Part shown: piece after piece, positions 43,738 to 51,540 of the stretch
Layout: the number at the start of each line of letters is the position of its first letter
How positions within the stretch are numbered: the first letter of the stretch is position 1
Assembly: GCF_021245725.1 (NCBI RefSeq)
Contig: NZ_JAJGSX010000019.1
Location: forward strand, 1-64,000
DNA length: 64,000 nucleotides
Direction of reading: 5' to 3'
Origin: Pseudonocardia sp. TRM90224
GTDB lineage: Bacteria > Actinomycetota > Actinomycetes > Mycobacteriales > Pseudonocardiaceae
Program-made: the position numbers and the translations under genes
Notes under the pieces: model-generated
Told to the model about the DNA's origin: nothing
Seen by the model: the letters and a program-made list of their open reading frames with translations, nothing else
Database searches by the model: none

Positions 43738-43780
43738 CGCTACCCCCCGTGAACGACGAATTCCAGAACCACGTTCGACC

Positions 43781-44320
43781 TTACGCAGCGATCCGGCCCC
43801 GTGTCAGCACCGGCGGTCGCCGGTTCGGGCGGACCCGCCCCCACGGCCGCACCACGGAGATCACCGTGATCAGCAGCAAGGTCGTGACGATGCTGACCGA
43901 GCCGGTGAACAGGCTCCGTCGCACGACGAGGTACTCCGGGTCGGCGAGCGCCGACGGGTCGGCGGTCAGCGCCACCGCGTCGCCGATCCAGCCGCCCATC
44001 CAGATCGGCGTGAAGATCAGCATCGCGACGCAGAGCACCAGCTTCACCAGCACCCACCAGTACCGGACGAGCCCCCACTTCGTCTTCATCCCCAGCAGCA
44101 CCCCGCTGGTGATCGACCCGACCGCGAGCGCGATCAGCAGGTACCGGTCGAACATGTGGGTGATCTCGTGCGCCGCGTGCCGCAGCGCGGGATCGCCGGT
44201 GACGAGCGCGACGACGTTCAGCGTGAGCTGGCAGCAGCCGACGCCCAGCCAGCCGAGGGATGTCGTGTAGTGCAGCACGTCGAGCACGTGCTTGCCCCTG
44301 CGTCCGATTCTCCTGACCAT
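43781..44320 (-). CDS. four-helix membrane protein, unknown function
   Basis: 179 residues from the ATG at 44320. Four hydrophobic helices: VLHYTTSLGWLGVGCCQLTL, MFDRYLLIALAVGSITSGVL, YWWVLVKLVLCVAMLIFTPI and SLFTGSVSIVTTLLLITVISV. The early HYTTSLGW and the TKWGLVRYWWVLVKL segment resemble small DUF2269-like membrane proteins, but I cannot be sure. It is 43 bases upstream of the monooxygenase gene on the same strand and is probably co-transcribed. Divergent from the histidine kinase gene (about 130 bases). Confidence 0.7.
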   Translation of the reverse strand: MVRRIGRRGKHVLDVLHYTTSLGWLGVGCCQLTLNVVALVTGDPALRHAAHEITHMFDRYLLIALAVGSITSGVLLGMKTKWGLVRYWWVLVKLVLCVAMLIFTPIWMGGWIGDAVALTADPSALADPEYLVVRRSLFTGSVSIVTTLLLITVISVVRPWGRVRPNRRPPVLTRGRIAA

Positions 44321-44452
44321 GCCGAAAGCCTCGCCATGGTCGCTGCCTGCCGGAACACGGCGAGATGGGGGTTGTGTGGTGGAGCCAGCTTCCCGGCGGA
44401 GGTAGGGCCAGCAGGATGGTCCCGGCCGCAGCTCCGCCGTAGCGTCCTGTTC

Positions 44453-45724
44453 GTGCCTGGAGCGCAGATCCCGTGGCACGCGCCGGTGCGGCTCCTGCGG
44501 TCCGGCCGACCGCTGCGCGGCCTCGGCTACCTCGCGTCCGGCGCGGTGTGCGACCTGCTGTGCCTCGCGGCCCTGCTGGTCGCCGTCGCTGCCGGGCTCG
44601 CCCTCTCGCCGTTCCTGGCCGGGTTCCCGCTGCTCGTGGCCCTGTTCTTGGTGGCGGGCGGGCACGCGGCGCTGGAGCGTCGGCGGGTGGCGTGGCTCGG
44701 CACCCCGGTGGAGTCGGCCGAGCACCGCGCGCCGTCCCGGCCGGGCGTCACGGCCTGGGTCGGCGCCCGCCTGCGCGATCCGCGCACCCGGCGCGAGCTG
44801 GCGCACGCCGTGCTCAGCTGCACGGTGCTGTGGCCGTTCGAGCTGATCGTGACGGTGTCGTGCGTGCTGATGACCGGCTTCCCGCTGCTCGCGCCACTGC
44901 TGGCGGCGCTGTTCCCCGCGGCGTTCCCGGCCGCGGTCGAGCTGGCGGTGGCCGGGTGGCTGTGGCTCGCCCCGCCCATCGGGCTGCTGTTCGCACTCCT
45001 CTCGGCGTACGTGCTGACGGCGGCGGCCGGCGTGCGGGCGCGGCTGACCGTCGTGGTGCTCGGTGCGCGGTCAGACGCTTGCACCGCGGAGTTCGAGGAG
45101 GTCAGCCGCTCGCGGACGCGGATCGTCGACCGCTTCGACACCGAGCGCGCCCGGATCGAACGCGACCTGCACGACGGCGTGCAGGGTCGCCTGCTCGGGC
45201 TGGCCGTGCAGCTCGGGATCGCCCGCTCGCGGCTGCCCGCCACCGCGGCCACGGCGCCCGTCGCCGCGCTGCTGGCCGGAGCCCACGAGGAGGCCACCAC
45301 GGTGCTCGCCGAGCTGCGCCGGGTCGTCGACGGCATCCACCCGCACGTCCTGACCGACCGCGGGCTCGTGGCGGCGGTCGACGAGCTCGCGGGCACATCG
45401 ACGGTCCCGGTGCGGGCCGACCTCGTGCTGCCGGGCCGGCTCGGCCGGTCCGTCGAGGCCTGCGCCTACTACGTGATCAGCGAGGCGATCACGAACGCCG
45501 CGAAGCACTCGATGGCGCGGACGGTCGACGTCGCCGCGCGGGTCGGCGGCGGGCGGTTGCGCGTCGAGATCGGCGACGACGGCCTGGGCGGCGCGAGCGC
45601 TGTCGACGGCGGCGGCCTGCAGGGGCTCGCCGACCGGGCCGCCGCGGTGGGCGGCACGCTGCGGCTGGCCAGCCCCGCGGGCGGCCCGACCCGGCTGGTG
45701 CTGGAAGTCCCGTGCCAGGTGTGA
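44453..45724 (+). CDS. NarL-type sensor histidine kinase
   Basis: 423 residues from the GTG at 44453. Several membrane helices in the first 210 residues surround a Pro/Arg loop (sensor). The HisKA_3 dimerisation box IERDLHDGVQGRLLGLAVQLG contains the phospho-acceptor His240. The ATPase domain has YVISEAITNAAKHS (N box), GDDGLGG (G1) and GLQGLADRAAAVGG (G2). It phosphorylates the response regulator encoded next, which overlaps by GTGA. The signal is unknown; a bilayer sensor responding to envelope stress is typical for such kinases. Confidence 0.9.
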   Translation: MPGAQIPWHAPVRLLRSGRPLRGLGYLASGAVCDLLCLAALLVAVAAGLALSPFLAGFPLLVALFLVAGGHAALERRRVAWLGTPVESAEHRAPSRPGVTAWVGARLRDPRTRRELAHAVLSCTVLWPFELIVTVSCVLMTGFPLLAPLLAALFPAAFPAAVELAVAGWLWLAPPIGLLFALLSAYVLTAAAGVRARLTVVVLGARSDACTAEFEEVSRSRTRIVDRFDTERARIERDLHDGVQGRLLGLAVQLGIARSRLPATAATAPVAALLAGAHEEATTVLAELRRVVDGIHPHVLTDRGLVAAVDELAGTSTVPVRADLVLPGRLGRSVEACAYYVISEAITNAAKHSMARTVDVAARVGGGRLRVEIGDDGLGGASAVDGGGLQGLADRAAAVGGTLRLASPAGGPTRLVLEVPCQV

Positions 45725-46398
45725 AGGGCCTCCGGGTGGTCGTCGCCGAGGACTCGGCGCTCCTGCGCGAGGGCCTGCGGCACATCCTCGCCGACGCCGG
45801 CCACGAGGTCGTCGCCGGCGCCGGCGACGCCGCCGAGCTGCTCGACGCCGTTGCCGCACACGCGCCGGACCTCGTCGTCACCGACGTCCGGATGCCGCCG
45901 GCATTCACCGACGAAGGGCTCGCCGCCGCCGTCGAGCTGCGCCGCCGCCACCCCGGCCTGCCGATCGTCGTGCTCAGCCACGTCGTCGGACGGACGTACG
46001 CCGCCGAGCTGCTGGAGACCGCGACCACTGCCGTCGGCTACCTCCTCAAGGACCGCGTGGCGGACGTGCCGCAGTTCGTCGCGGCGGTCGAGCGGGTCGC
46101 CGGCGGCGCGGTCGTCATCGATCCCGAGGTCGTGCGGCGGCTGCTAGCGGCCCGCCGCGACGCATCGCCGCTGGCAGCGCTCACGCCGCGGGAGACCGAC
46201 GTGCTGGAGGGGATGGCGCAGGGCCGCACCAACGGGGCGATCGCCTCGGCCCTGCGCATCAGCGAGATCTCGGTGGCCAAACACGCCGGGAACATCTTCG
46301 CGAAACTGCTGCTCCCACCTGCGGCCGACGACAACCGCAGGGTGCTCGCGGTGCTGGCATACCTGCGTGATCGACCTGACGGCACGGGGCTAACGTGA
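45721..46398 (+). CDS. NarL/LuxR-family response regulator
   Basis: 225 residues. Receiver domain with acidic pair Glu10/Asp11 (VVVAEDSALL), phospho-acceptor Asp55 (LVVTDVRMP) and a conserved Lys in GYLLKDRV. The LuxR helix-turn-helix TPRETDVLEGMAQGRTNGAI, ALRISEISVAKHAGNIFAKL is C-terminal. Translationally coupled to the kinase gene. The targets may include the genes around it, but no operator is identifiable. The carbonic anhydrase gene follows 35 bases after its stop and could share the transcript. Confidence 0.92.
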   Translation: MKGLRVVVAEDSALLREGLRHILADAGHEVVAGAGDAAELLDAVAAHAPDLVVTDVRMPPAFTDEGLAAAVELRRRHPGLPIVVLSHVVGRTYAAELLETATTAVGYLLKDRVADVPQFVAAVERVAGGAVVIDPEVVRRLLAARRDASPLAALTPRETDVLEGMAQGRTNGAIASALRISEISVAKHAGNIFAKLLLPPAADDNRRVLAVLAYLRDRPDGTGLT

Positions 46399-46433
46399 TC
46401 GTTGATCAGTCGCTCCGAGCAGGAGAATGCGAC

Positions 46434-47198
46434 ATGCCGCACCCCCGCCGTACCTTCCTCGTTGCAGGCGGCGCCGCCGCACTGCTCGCGCCGGTCTGGC
46501 TCGCCACCCCGGCAGCAGCAGAACCGGCGCACCCCCGCCACCAGAGCCCCATCCACCTGCGGGTCGCCCGCTCGCGCCCGGCACCGGAACTGCCCGACCT
46601 CGTCGTCGACTATCCCTCCGATGTCACCCTGCGGGTCCGCTACGTCAGCCGCGATCCCGAAGGTGACCCGAGCGGTTGCGGGAATCGCGGCCGCGAGGAG
46701 ACCGTCGAGGCCGAGGTGCCCAGCGGCGCGGCCGCGGTGTACCTCGACGACGTGCGCTACGAGCTGGCGCAGTTCCACTTCCACACGCCGTCCGAGCACG
46801 TGCTCGACCGCCGACGCTTCCCGCTGGAGCAGCACTTCGTGCACAAGGGCCCCGACGGTCAGACGCTCGTGCTCGGCCTGTTCGTCGAGGCCGGCGGCGA
46901 CGGCGACACCATGCAGGACCGCGTGCTGCACCGGATGCCCGTCGAGTGCGGCGAGGAGGAGCACGTCGACGGCGTCGACATCGCGTCCGGGCTGCCGGAC
47001 GACCTCACGACGTTCCGCTACGACGGCTCGCTGACCACCAGCCCCTACACCGAGCACATCTCGTGGATGGTGCTGCGGCAGCACGTCTCGATCGCGGGCG
47101 AGACGATCGAGCGGTTCCGGTCGCTGTTCCCCAAGGGTGACGCGCGGGCTCTGCAACCGCTCGCCGGGCGGGTGGTCAGCCTGCACGAGCAGAGCTGA
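46434..47198 (+). CDS. alpha-class carbonic anhydrase, Tat-type exported
   Basis: 254 residues with an N-terminal twin-arginine-like signal (HPRRTFLVAGGAAALLAP ... ATPAAAEP, cleavage near residue 29). The alpha-CA zinc site is complete: His115 and His117 in QFHFHTPSEH, His134 in LEQHFVH. The HQSPIHL opening is typical. It catalyses reversible CO2 hydration outside the membrane. AGGAG lies before the ATG. An 11-bp-stem hairpin follows the stop after 27 bases. Possibly co-transcribed with the response regulator upstream. Confidence 0.92.
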   Translation: MPHPRRTFLVAGGAAALLAPVWLATPAAAEPAHPRHQSPIHLRVARSRPAPELPDLVVDYPSDVTLRVRYVSRDPEGDPSGCGNRGREETVEAEVPSGAAAVYLDDVRYELAQFHFHTPSEHVLDRRRFPLEQHFVHKGPDGQTLVLGLFVEAGGDGDTMQDRVLHRMPVECGEEEHVDGVDIASGLPDDLTTFRYDGSLTTSPYTEHISWMVLRQHVSIAGETIERFRSLFPKGDARALQPLAGRVVSLHEQS

Positions 47199-47225
47199 CC
47201 CTTCGTCCCGCCCCCGGACGGCGCA

Positions 47226-47279
47226 GCGACGAGCGGTTGATCTTCCCCCTGGCGGATGACAAAACCCGCCGCTCGTCGC
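47226..47279 (+). terminator. hairpin downstream of the carbonic anhydrase gene
   Basis: Perfect 11-bp arms GCGACGAGCGG (47226-47236) and CCGCTCGTCGC (47269-47279) around a 32-base loop, starting 27 bases after the stop codon. It is not related in sequence to the two dispersed palindrome families. A terminator or RNA-processing structure is likely. Confidence 0.5.
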
Positions 47280-47360
47280 GCCGCACCGCACATTCGTCCC
47301 AATCACCACGCGTGGGACGTGCAACCAACGCCCCGGTTGCTTAGCTTCGTTCTCGGATCA

Positions 47361-47376
47361 GTGACGGCAGGGTCAC
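47361..47376. promoter_or_regulatory. dyad GTGAC-N6-GTCAC upstream of a secreted LAS-like protein
   Basis: Perfect 5-bp arms and a 6-base centre, 79 bases before the GTG at 47456. A corresponding dyad, GTAAC-N6-GTTAC, precedes the paralogous gene at 50586. The shared GTRAC-N6-GTYAC pattern recalls MtrA and Crp-type sites that control cell-wall hydrolase genes in actinobacteria, but the regulator is an inference. Confidence 0.5.
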
Positions 47377-47455
47377 GAACTGGACACGGGACTCCCCACC
47401 CGCCGGCTCCCCGAAGCCGGACGTCCAACCAGGCCGTCGATCCGGAAGGCAGGTC

Positions 47456-48364
47456 GTGGCTCGGCATCGCTCCCCCCGGGGCCGAGGCACGCATCAGCCC
47501 GTACCGCTCGTGGCTCCACGCCCCGGCGGACGCAGGCATGGTGCGCGCCGTTCGGCCAGCACGAAGAGTTCGGTCCCGCTGACGCGGGGCACCGCGGTCG
47601 TCGCCGCTGCCGGCGGCGCGTTCACGCTGGTCGGCGCCGCGGCTGTCGCGTTCCCGCTCACCGGAACGCCGATCGTCCCGACCGCGCAGTCGGTCGGGAC
47701 GTCGTTCGCGCTCGACGGCGACTCGGCCGAGCGCGCCGACCGCGACGGCGAGAACCGCGACGGCGATGGCGACGGCAAGTCGCTGACCGAGGGCGTCGAG
47801 GACGCCATCTCCGAGATCACCACGTCCATCGAGCCTGTCGTCCCCGAGGACCCGGAGCCTCAGGTGGCCGACGCGTCCGCGCTGGTCAAAGCCGCGCAGC
47901 AGGCCGAGGCCGAGGTCGCGAAGAAGGCCGCCGAGAAGGCCGCAGAGGCGAAGGCGGCCGCTGCGAAGGCCGAGGCCGAGCGCGCGGCCAAGCTCAACTG
48001 CAGCCTGCCCACCGGCGGACTCGGCGCGGTCAAGTCCTACGTCCGCACGGCGGCCAACTTCCTCGGCTGCCAGTACGAGCCGTCCGCGATGCACGGCGTC
48101 GCCGGCCGCGCCGGCACGTCCGACCACCCCAGCGGCAAGGCGATCGACTTCATGATCGGCCGGGCGGCCGGCGACCAGCTCGCCCAGTGCGCGCTGAACA
48201 ACAAGAAAGAGCTCGGCATCACGTACGTGATCTGGCGCCAGCGCATCAACTACGGCAGCGGCTGGGAAGCCATGGAGGACCGGGGCAGCCCGACCGCCAA
48301 CCACTACGACCACGTGCACGTCTCGTTCGGCAGCGGCGCGGGCGGCAAGCCGATCACCTGCTGA
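47456..48364 (+). CDS. secreted protein with C-terminal LAS-like (ARB-07466-type) domain, paralogue 1
   Basis: 302 residues from the GTG at 47456. A basic N-terminus (MARHRSPRGRG) precedes a hydrophobic export segment (about 42-72). An Asp/Glu-rich linker and an Ala/Lys/Glu coiled coil (about 140-180: AAQQAEAEVAKKAAEKAAEA) follow. The C-terminal domain (about 183-302) has SDHPSGKAID and ends YDHVHVSF, the SxHxxGxAxD ... HxH zinc-ligand pattern of LAS peptidases. Two Cys probably form a disulfide outside the cell. Role in peptidoglycan turnover inferred from this pattern; paralogue 2 is at 50586. Confidence 0.82.
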   Translation: MARHRSPRGRGTHQPVPLVAPRPGGRRHGARRSASTKSSVPLTRGTAVVAAAGGAFTLVGAAAVAFPLTGTPIVPTAQSVGTSFALDGDSAERADRDGENRDGDGDGKSLTEGVEDAISEITTSIEPVVPEDPEPQVADASALVKAAQQAEAEVAKKAAEKAAEAKAAAAKAEAERAAKLNCSLPTGGLGAVKSYVRTAANFLGCQYEPSAMHGVAGRAGTSDHPSGKAIDFMIGRAAGDQLAQCALNNKKELGITYVIWRQRINYGSGWEAMEDRGSPTANHYDHVHVSFGSGAGGKPITC

Positions 48365-48397
48365 GGACGGCGCCGCTCGGCCCCACGCCTCCGGCGC

Positions 48398-48456
48398 GAG
48401 GGCAGGAAAGCCACTTTCCGGCCCTCACAGGGCAGCAAAGTGGCTTTCCTGCCCTC
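48398..48456. repeat. palindromic intergenic element, family 1 copy e
   Basis: Perfect 17-bp arms GAGGGCAGGAAAGCCAC (48398-48414) and complement (48440-48456), identical to copy b 30 kb away. It occupies the gap between the convergent genes ending at 48364 and 48480. A nested copy of the core makes an alternative small hairpin. Confidence 0.88.
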
Positions 48457-48479
48457 CCCAGCACCGGGGAGACCCAGGG

Positions 48480-49304
48480 TTACGACCGCTGCGAGAACTC
48501 CCGCGCCCGCTCGGCCAGCTCCGCGTCCGGCCGCACGCCCGTGTAGAGCACGAACTGCTCGAGCGCCTGCAGCGCGATCACCTGCGAGCCGGTGACGACG
48601 GTCGCGCCGGCCGCGGTCGCGCGTCGCACGAGCGGGGTGTCCGGCGGGACGGCGACGACGTCGAGCACGAACTCGGCGGAATCGACGATCTCGGCCGCAA
48701 CGGGGAGGTCCGCCGCCTCGGGGCCGCCCCCCATCCCCACCGGCGTGGCGTTGACGAGGACCCGCGGCCGCTCGCCGGCGAGCGCCGCCTGCCAGGTGAA
48801 CCCGTACTGCTCGGCGAGCGCCCGGCCCGTCCGCTCGTTGCGGGCGACCACGACCCCTGGCGGGAACCCGGAGTCGCGCAGCGCCGCGACCACGGCCTTC
48901 GCCATGCCGCCGCTGCCGAGGACGGCCGGCGCGGCGTCCCGGGGCGCGCCGTCGACCAGCGCGGCGACCGCGAGGTAGTCGGTGTTGTAGGCGCGCAGGT
49001 GCCCGTCGGTGTTGACGATCGTGTTGACCGAGGCGATCGCCGCGGCGGACGGGTCCAGCTCGTCGACGAGCGAGATCACGTCCTCCTTGAACGGCATCGA
49101 CACCCCGCAGCCGCGGATCCCGAGTGCGCGGATGCCGGCGACCGCCGCCGTGATGTCGGTCGTCGTGAACGCCTTGTAGACGAAATCGAGGCCCAGCTCG
49201 GCGTACAGGAAGTTGTGGAAGCGCGTTCCGAGGTTGCTCGGGCGCGCGGCCAGCGAGATACAGAGATCTGTCTCTTTGGTGATGTCAGTGGTCGCGATCG
49301 GCAC
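48480..49304 (-). CDS. aroE: shikimate 5-dehydrogenase-like oxidoreductase
   Basis: 274 residues. N-terminal substrate domain: LGTRFHNFLYAELGLDFVYK, then GCGVSMPFKEDVI, where the Lys is the catalytic residue of AroE, and ASVNTIVNTDGHLRAYNTDY. NADP Rossmann domain: AVLGSGGMAKAVVAALRDSG and VVARNERTGRALAEQYG. It reduces 3-dehydroshikimate or a related acid. The usual SLSPxxHN opening is altered (ISLAARPSNLGTRFHN), so a YdiB- or quinate-type paralogue is possible. It starts only 14 bases from the divergent DUF3616 gene. Confidence 0.85.
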   Translation of the reverse strand: MPIATTDITKETDLCISLAARPSNLGTRFHNFLYAELGLDFVYKAFTTTDITAAVAGIRALGIRGCGVSMPFKEDVISLVDELDPSAAAIASVNTIVNTDGHLRAYNTDYLAVAALVDGAPRDAAPAVLGSGGMAKAVVAALRDSGFPPGVVVARNERTGRALAEQYGFTWQAALAGERPRVLVNATPVGMGGGPEAADLPVAAEIVDSAEFVLDVVAVPPDTPLVRRATAAGATVVTGSQVIALQALEQFVLYTGVRPDAELAERAREFSQRS

Positions 49305-49318
49305 GGTAGAACGGTGCC
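49300..49318. promoter_or_regulatory. minimal divergent promoter with GGCAC/GTGCC dyad
   Basis: The aroE and DUF3616 ATGs lie only 14 bases apart. GGCAC (49300-49304) and GTGCC (49314-49318) form a dyad around the gap, and TAGAAC (49307-49312) sits 7 bases before the plus-strand ATG as a -10-like element. The plus transcript is probably leaderless. The dyad overlaps the aroE start codon. Confidence 0.4.
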
Positions 49319-50455
49319 ATGAACGATGTCAGCGAGCTCGGTGGGCAGGTGCACCTGCACTTCAGCGGGCACGTGGTCGAGACCGGCAACCACGTGAACC
49401 TCTCCGCGATCCGCACGGAGGGTCGCCACCTCTGGCTCGCCGGCGACGAGACGGCAACGCTCGAGCGGCTCACGCTCGACTCCGCTAGCGCACCGACCGT
49501 CGGCGAGGGACAGCGCAGCTTCTTCTTGCACGACCTCGTCGACCTGCCCGGCCCGCCCGACGCCGAGGCCGACCTCGAAGGCATCGCACGTTCCGGCGGC
49601 TGGCTCTGGGCGACCGGCTCGCACAGCCTCGTGCGCAAGCAGATCAAGCCGCACCACAACGACGCGAAGGCCTACCGGAGGCTGGCGAAGGTGCGCCGCG
49701 AACCGAACCGGTTCGTGATCGCCCGCCTGGCCGTGCACCAGGGCGAGGACGGACCCGAGCTGATGCGCCGCACGCCCGACGGTCGGCAGTCGGCGATCAT
49801 CGGCGCGCCGGGCACGACGAACCTCGCCGATCTGCTGGCCGCCGACGAGCACCTCGGCCCGTTCCTCGCGATCCCGTCGAAGGACAACGGGCTCGACGTC
49901 GAGGGGCTCGCGGTGCACGGCGAGACGCTCTACGTCGGCCTGCGCGGCCCGGTGCTGCGCGGTTGGGCGGTCGTCCTCGAGGTGCTGCCGCAGCCCGACC
50001 CGACCGACGACACGCGGCTGCTGCTCGGTGCTTTCCCGGAGGGTGTCCGCTTCCGCAAGCACCTGCTGGACCTGAACGGCCTCGGCGTGCGTGATCTGTG
50101 CCCCGACGGCGACGACCTGCTGGTGCTCGCGGGCCCGTCGATGGCGCTCTCCGGCCCGGTGCGGGTCTACCGGTGGCACGGCGCGGCCACGACCGACACG
50201 TCGCGGGTCGTGCGCGGTGCGGAGATCAGCGTCGAGCGGGAGCTGCCGCACGGTGCGGGCGTCGACCACGCGGAGGGGATTGCGCTGCTCGCCGACGACG
50301 CGCCGTCGCGGCTGCTCGTCGTTTACGACAGCCCGTCGACCGCTCGGCGACCGACTCCGGAGTCCGTCCTCGCAGATCGGCTGCCGATAGGCCGAACGGA
50401 GCAACTCGCCGCACGCAGCGTGCCGTCCATCTCACACCCCGTGACAGTGGCCTGA
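49319..50455 (+). CDS. DUF3616 beta-propeller-like protein
   Basis: 378 residues. It shows the DUF3616 pattern: LHFSGHVVETGNHVNLSAIR at the start, ADLEGIARSGGWLWATGSHS, LDVEGLAVHGETLYVGLRGP and a late HAEGIALLADD. These repeated EG-[IL]A-x-G strands suggest a propeller fold. The function of the family is unknown; it has no signal peptide, so a cytoplasmic location is expected. It begins 14 bases from the divergent aroE start. A GTRAC-type dyad lies immediately after its stop and belongs to the next gene. Confidence 0.82.
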   Translation: MNDVSELGGQVHLHFSGHVVETGNHVNLSAIRTEGRHLWLAGDETATLERLTLDSASAPTVGEGQRSFFLHDLVDLPGPPDAEADLEGIARSGGWLWATGSHSLVRKQIKPHHNDAKAYRRLAKVRREPNRFVIARLAVHQGEDGPELMRRTPDGRQSAIIGAPGTTNLADLLAADEHLGPFLAIPSKDNGLDVEGLAVHGETLYVGLRGPVLRGWAVVLEVLPQPDPTDDTRLLLGAFPEGVRFRKHLLDLNGLGVRDLCPDGDDLLVLAGPSMALSGPVRVYRWHGAATTDTSRVVRGAEISVERELPHGAGVDHAEGIALLADDAPSRLLVVYDSPSTARRPTPESVLADRLPIGRTEQLAARSVPSISHPVTVA

Positions 50456-50461
50456 CTGGCC

Positions 50462-50477
50462 GTAACTGAGCCGTTAC
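50462..50477. promoter_or_regulatory. dyad GTAAC-N6-GTTAC upstream of paralogue 2
   Basis: Perfect 5-bp arms with a 6-base centre, 108 bases before the GTG at 50586. It has the same geometry as the dyad at 47361-47376 before paralogue 1, and GT(T)CTG follows both, so the two genes are likely controlled by the same factor. Confidence 0.5.
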
Positions 50478-50585
50478 GTTCTGCACCAGCGACCCGGCTC
50501 CCCCGCCGGACCTGGATTCCCCGATCCATCGCCGGCCCCCCGACCGGCGCGTCCGCCCGGGCCGCACGATCGGAACAGGCAGGAC

Positions 50586-51383
50586 GTGTCTCGGCACCGC
50601 TCCCCCAGCGGCGGTCGGCACGGCTCGCGGACGATCCCGCGCGCCGCGCCGTCCCCGCAGCACCTCGTGGCGGGTGCGCCCCGCCTCCGGCCCCGACCCG
50701 TCGTGGGGGCCGGAGGCGCGCGGCACAGCGCGGAGGTCGCCGTGCACCGCGGCATGAGCGCCGCCGTCGCCGGTGGTGTGGTCGCGGCGCTGGCCCCCGC
50801 GCTCGTCGTCGGCGCGCAGGCCGCCGATACAGGCACGGCCGCCATGCGGCTGGCCGCCGACGAAAGCCACGAGGACGCGCCGGGCGCGACGGCGATGCTG
50901 GCGAGCTTCGTCCCGGTCACCTCCGAACCGGAGCCGCCGGAGCTGCTGGACGTGCAGGACCTGATCAAGGCGAGCGGCCTGCTCGACGACCCGCGCATCG
51001 CGCACTGCGACAGCGAGCCGCACGGGCTCGGGCGGGTGAAGCCGTGGGTGCGTGCAGGTGCCACGTTCCTCTCGTGCCTCTACGACGACCCCGAGCTGAT
51101 CGGCGTCGCGCAGCGCAGCAGGCCGTCCGACCACACCAGCGGGCACGCCGTCGACCTCATGACCCGCGGCGCGAAGGGCGACCGGATCGCCGACTGCGCG
51201 CTGGCCAACAAGGACGAGTTGGGCGTCGAGTACGTCATCTGGAAGCAGCGGATGAACTACGGCCAGGGCTGGGAGCGGATGGAGGACCGCGGCAGCGACA
51301 CCGAGAACCACTTCGACCACGTGCACGTGTCGTTCGAGCACCGCTCCCCCGACGGCGACCCGGTGGCGCAACGCTGCCGGTGA
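50586..51383 (+). CDS. secreted protein with C-terminal LAS-like domain, paralogue 2
   Basis: 265 residues from the GTG at 50586. The start MSRHRSPSGGRHG mirrors paralogue 1 (MARHRSPRGRG), and the 40 bases around both starts are also alike. A hydrophobic segment (about 55-80) should export the protein. The C-terminal domain (about 135-260) contains SDHTSGHAVDLM and ENHFDHVHVSF, with YVIWKQRMNYGQGWERMEDRGS matching paralogue 1 closely. The His, Asp and HxH ligands are all kept. Probable zinc peptidase-like envelope protein; the two genes arose by duplication. Confidence 0.82.
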   Translation: MSRHRSPSGGRHGSRTIPRAAPSPQHLVAGAPRLRPRPVVGAGGARHSAEVAVHRGMSAAVAGGVVAALAPALVVGAQAADTGTAAMRLAADESHEDAPGATAMLASFVPVTSEPEPPELLDVQDLIKASGLLDDPRIAHCDSEPHGLGRVKPWVRAGATFLSCLYDDPELIGVAQRSRPSDHTSGHAVDLMTRGAKGDRIADCALANKDELGVEYVIWKQRMNYGQGWERMEDRGSDTENHFDHVHVSFEHRSPDGDPVAQRCR

Positions 51384-51393
51384 GTCGCCGAGT

Positions 51394-51455
51394 TCCCCAC
51401 CGTTTTGTCTATTTGCACGCCGAATCGGCCGTGTAGATGGGCAAAACGGTGGGGA
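51394..51455. repeat. palindromic intergenic element, family 2 copy b
   Basis: 14-bp perfect arms TCCCCACCGTTTTG (51394-51407) and complement (51442-51455). The inner part has decayed relative to copies a and c. It lies 10 bases after the stop of paralogue 2 and before clpP, both on the plus strand. Confidence 0.85.
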
Positions 51456-51540
51456 CATCGCCGTGCAGCTCTCGGCGAACAGCCGCCGCTGACAGCGAAC
51501 ACCGCTCCTGGACGTCCGGCTGGCTGCCTACCGTCGAAGA

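Noticed and set aside
47300..47455. ydaO/c-di-AMP riboswitch before the secreted LAS-like genes
   Set aside because: Such switches precede wall hydrolase genes in actinobacteria, but I do not find the conserved GGGGAA.C/GGGGTGAAT core at 47300-47455 or at 50456-50585; only the short dyads are present.
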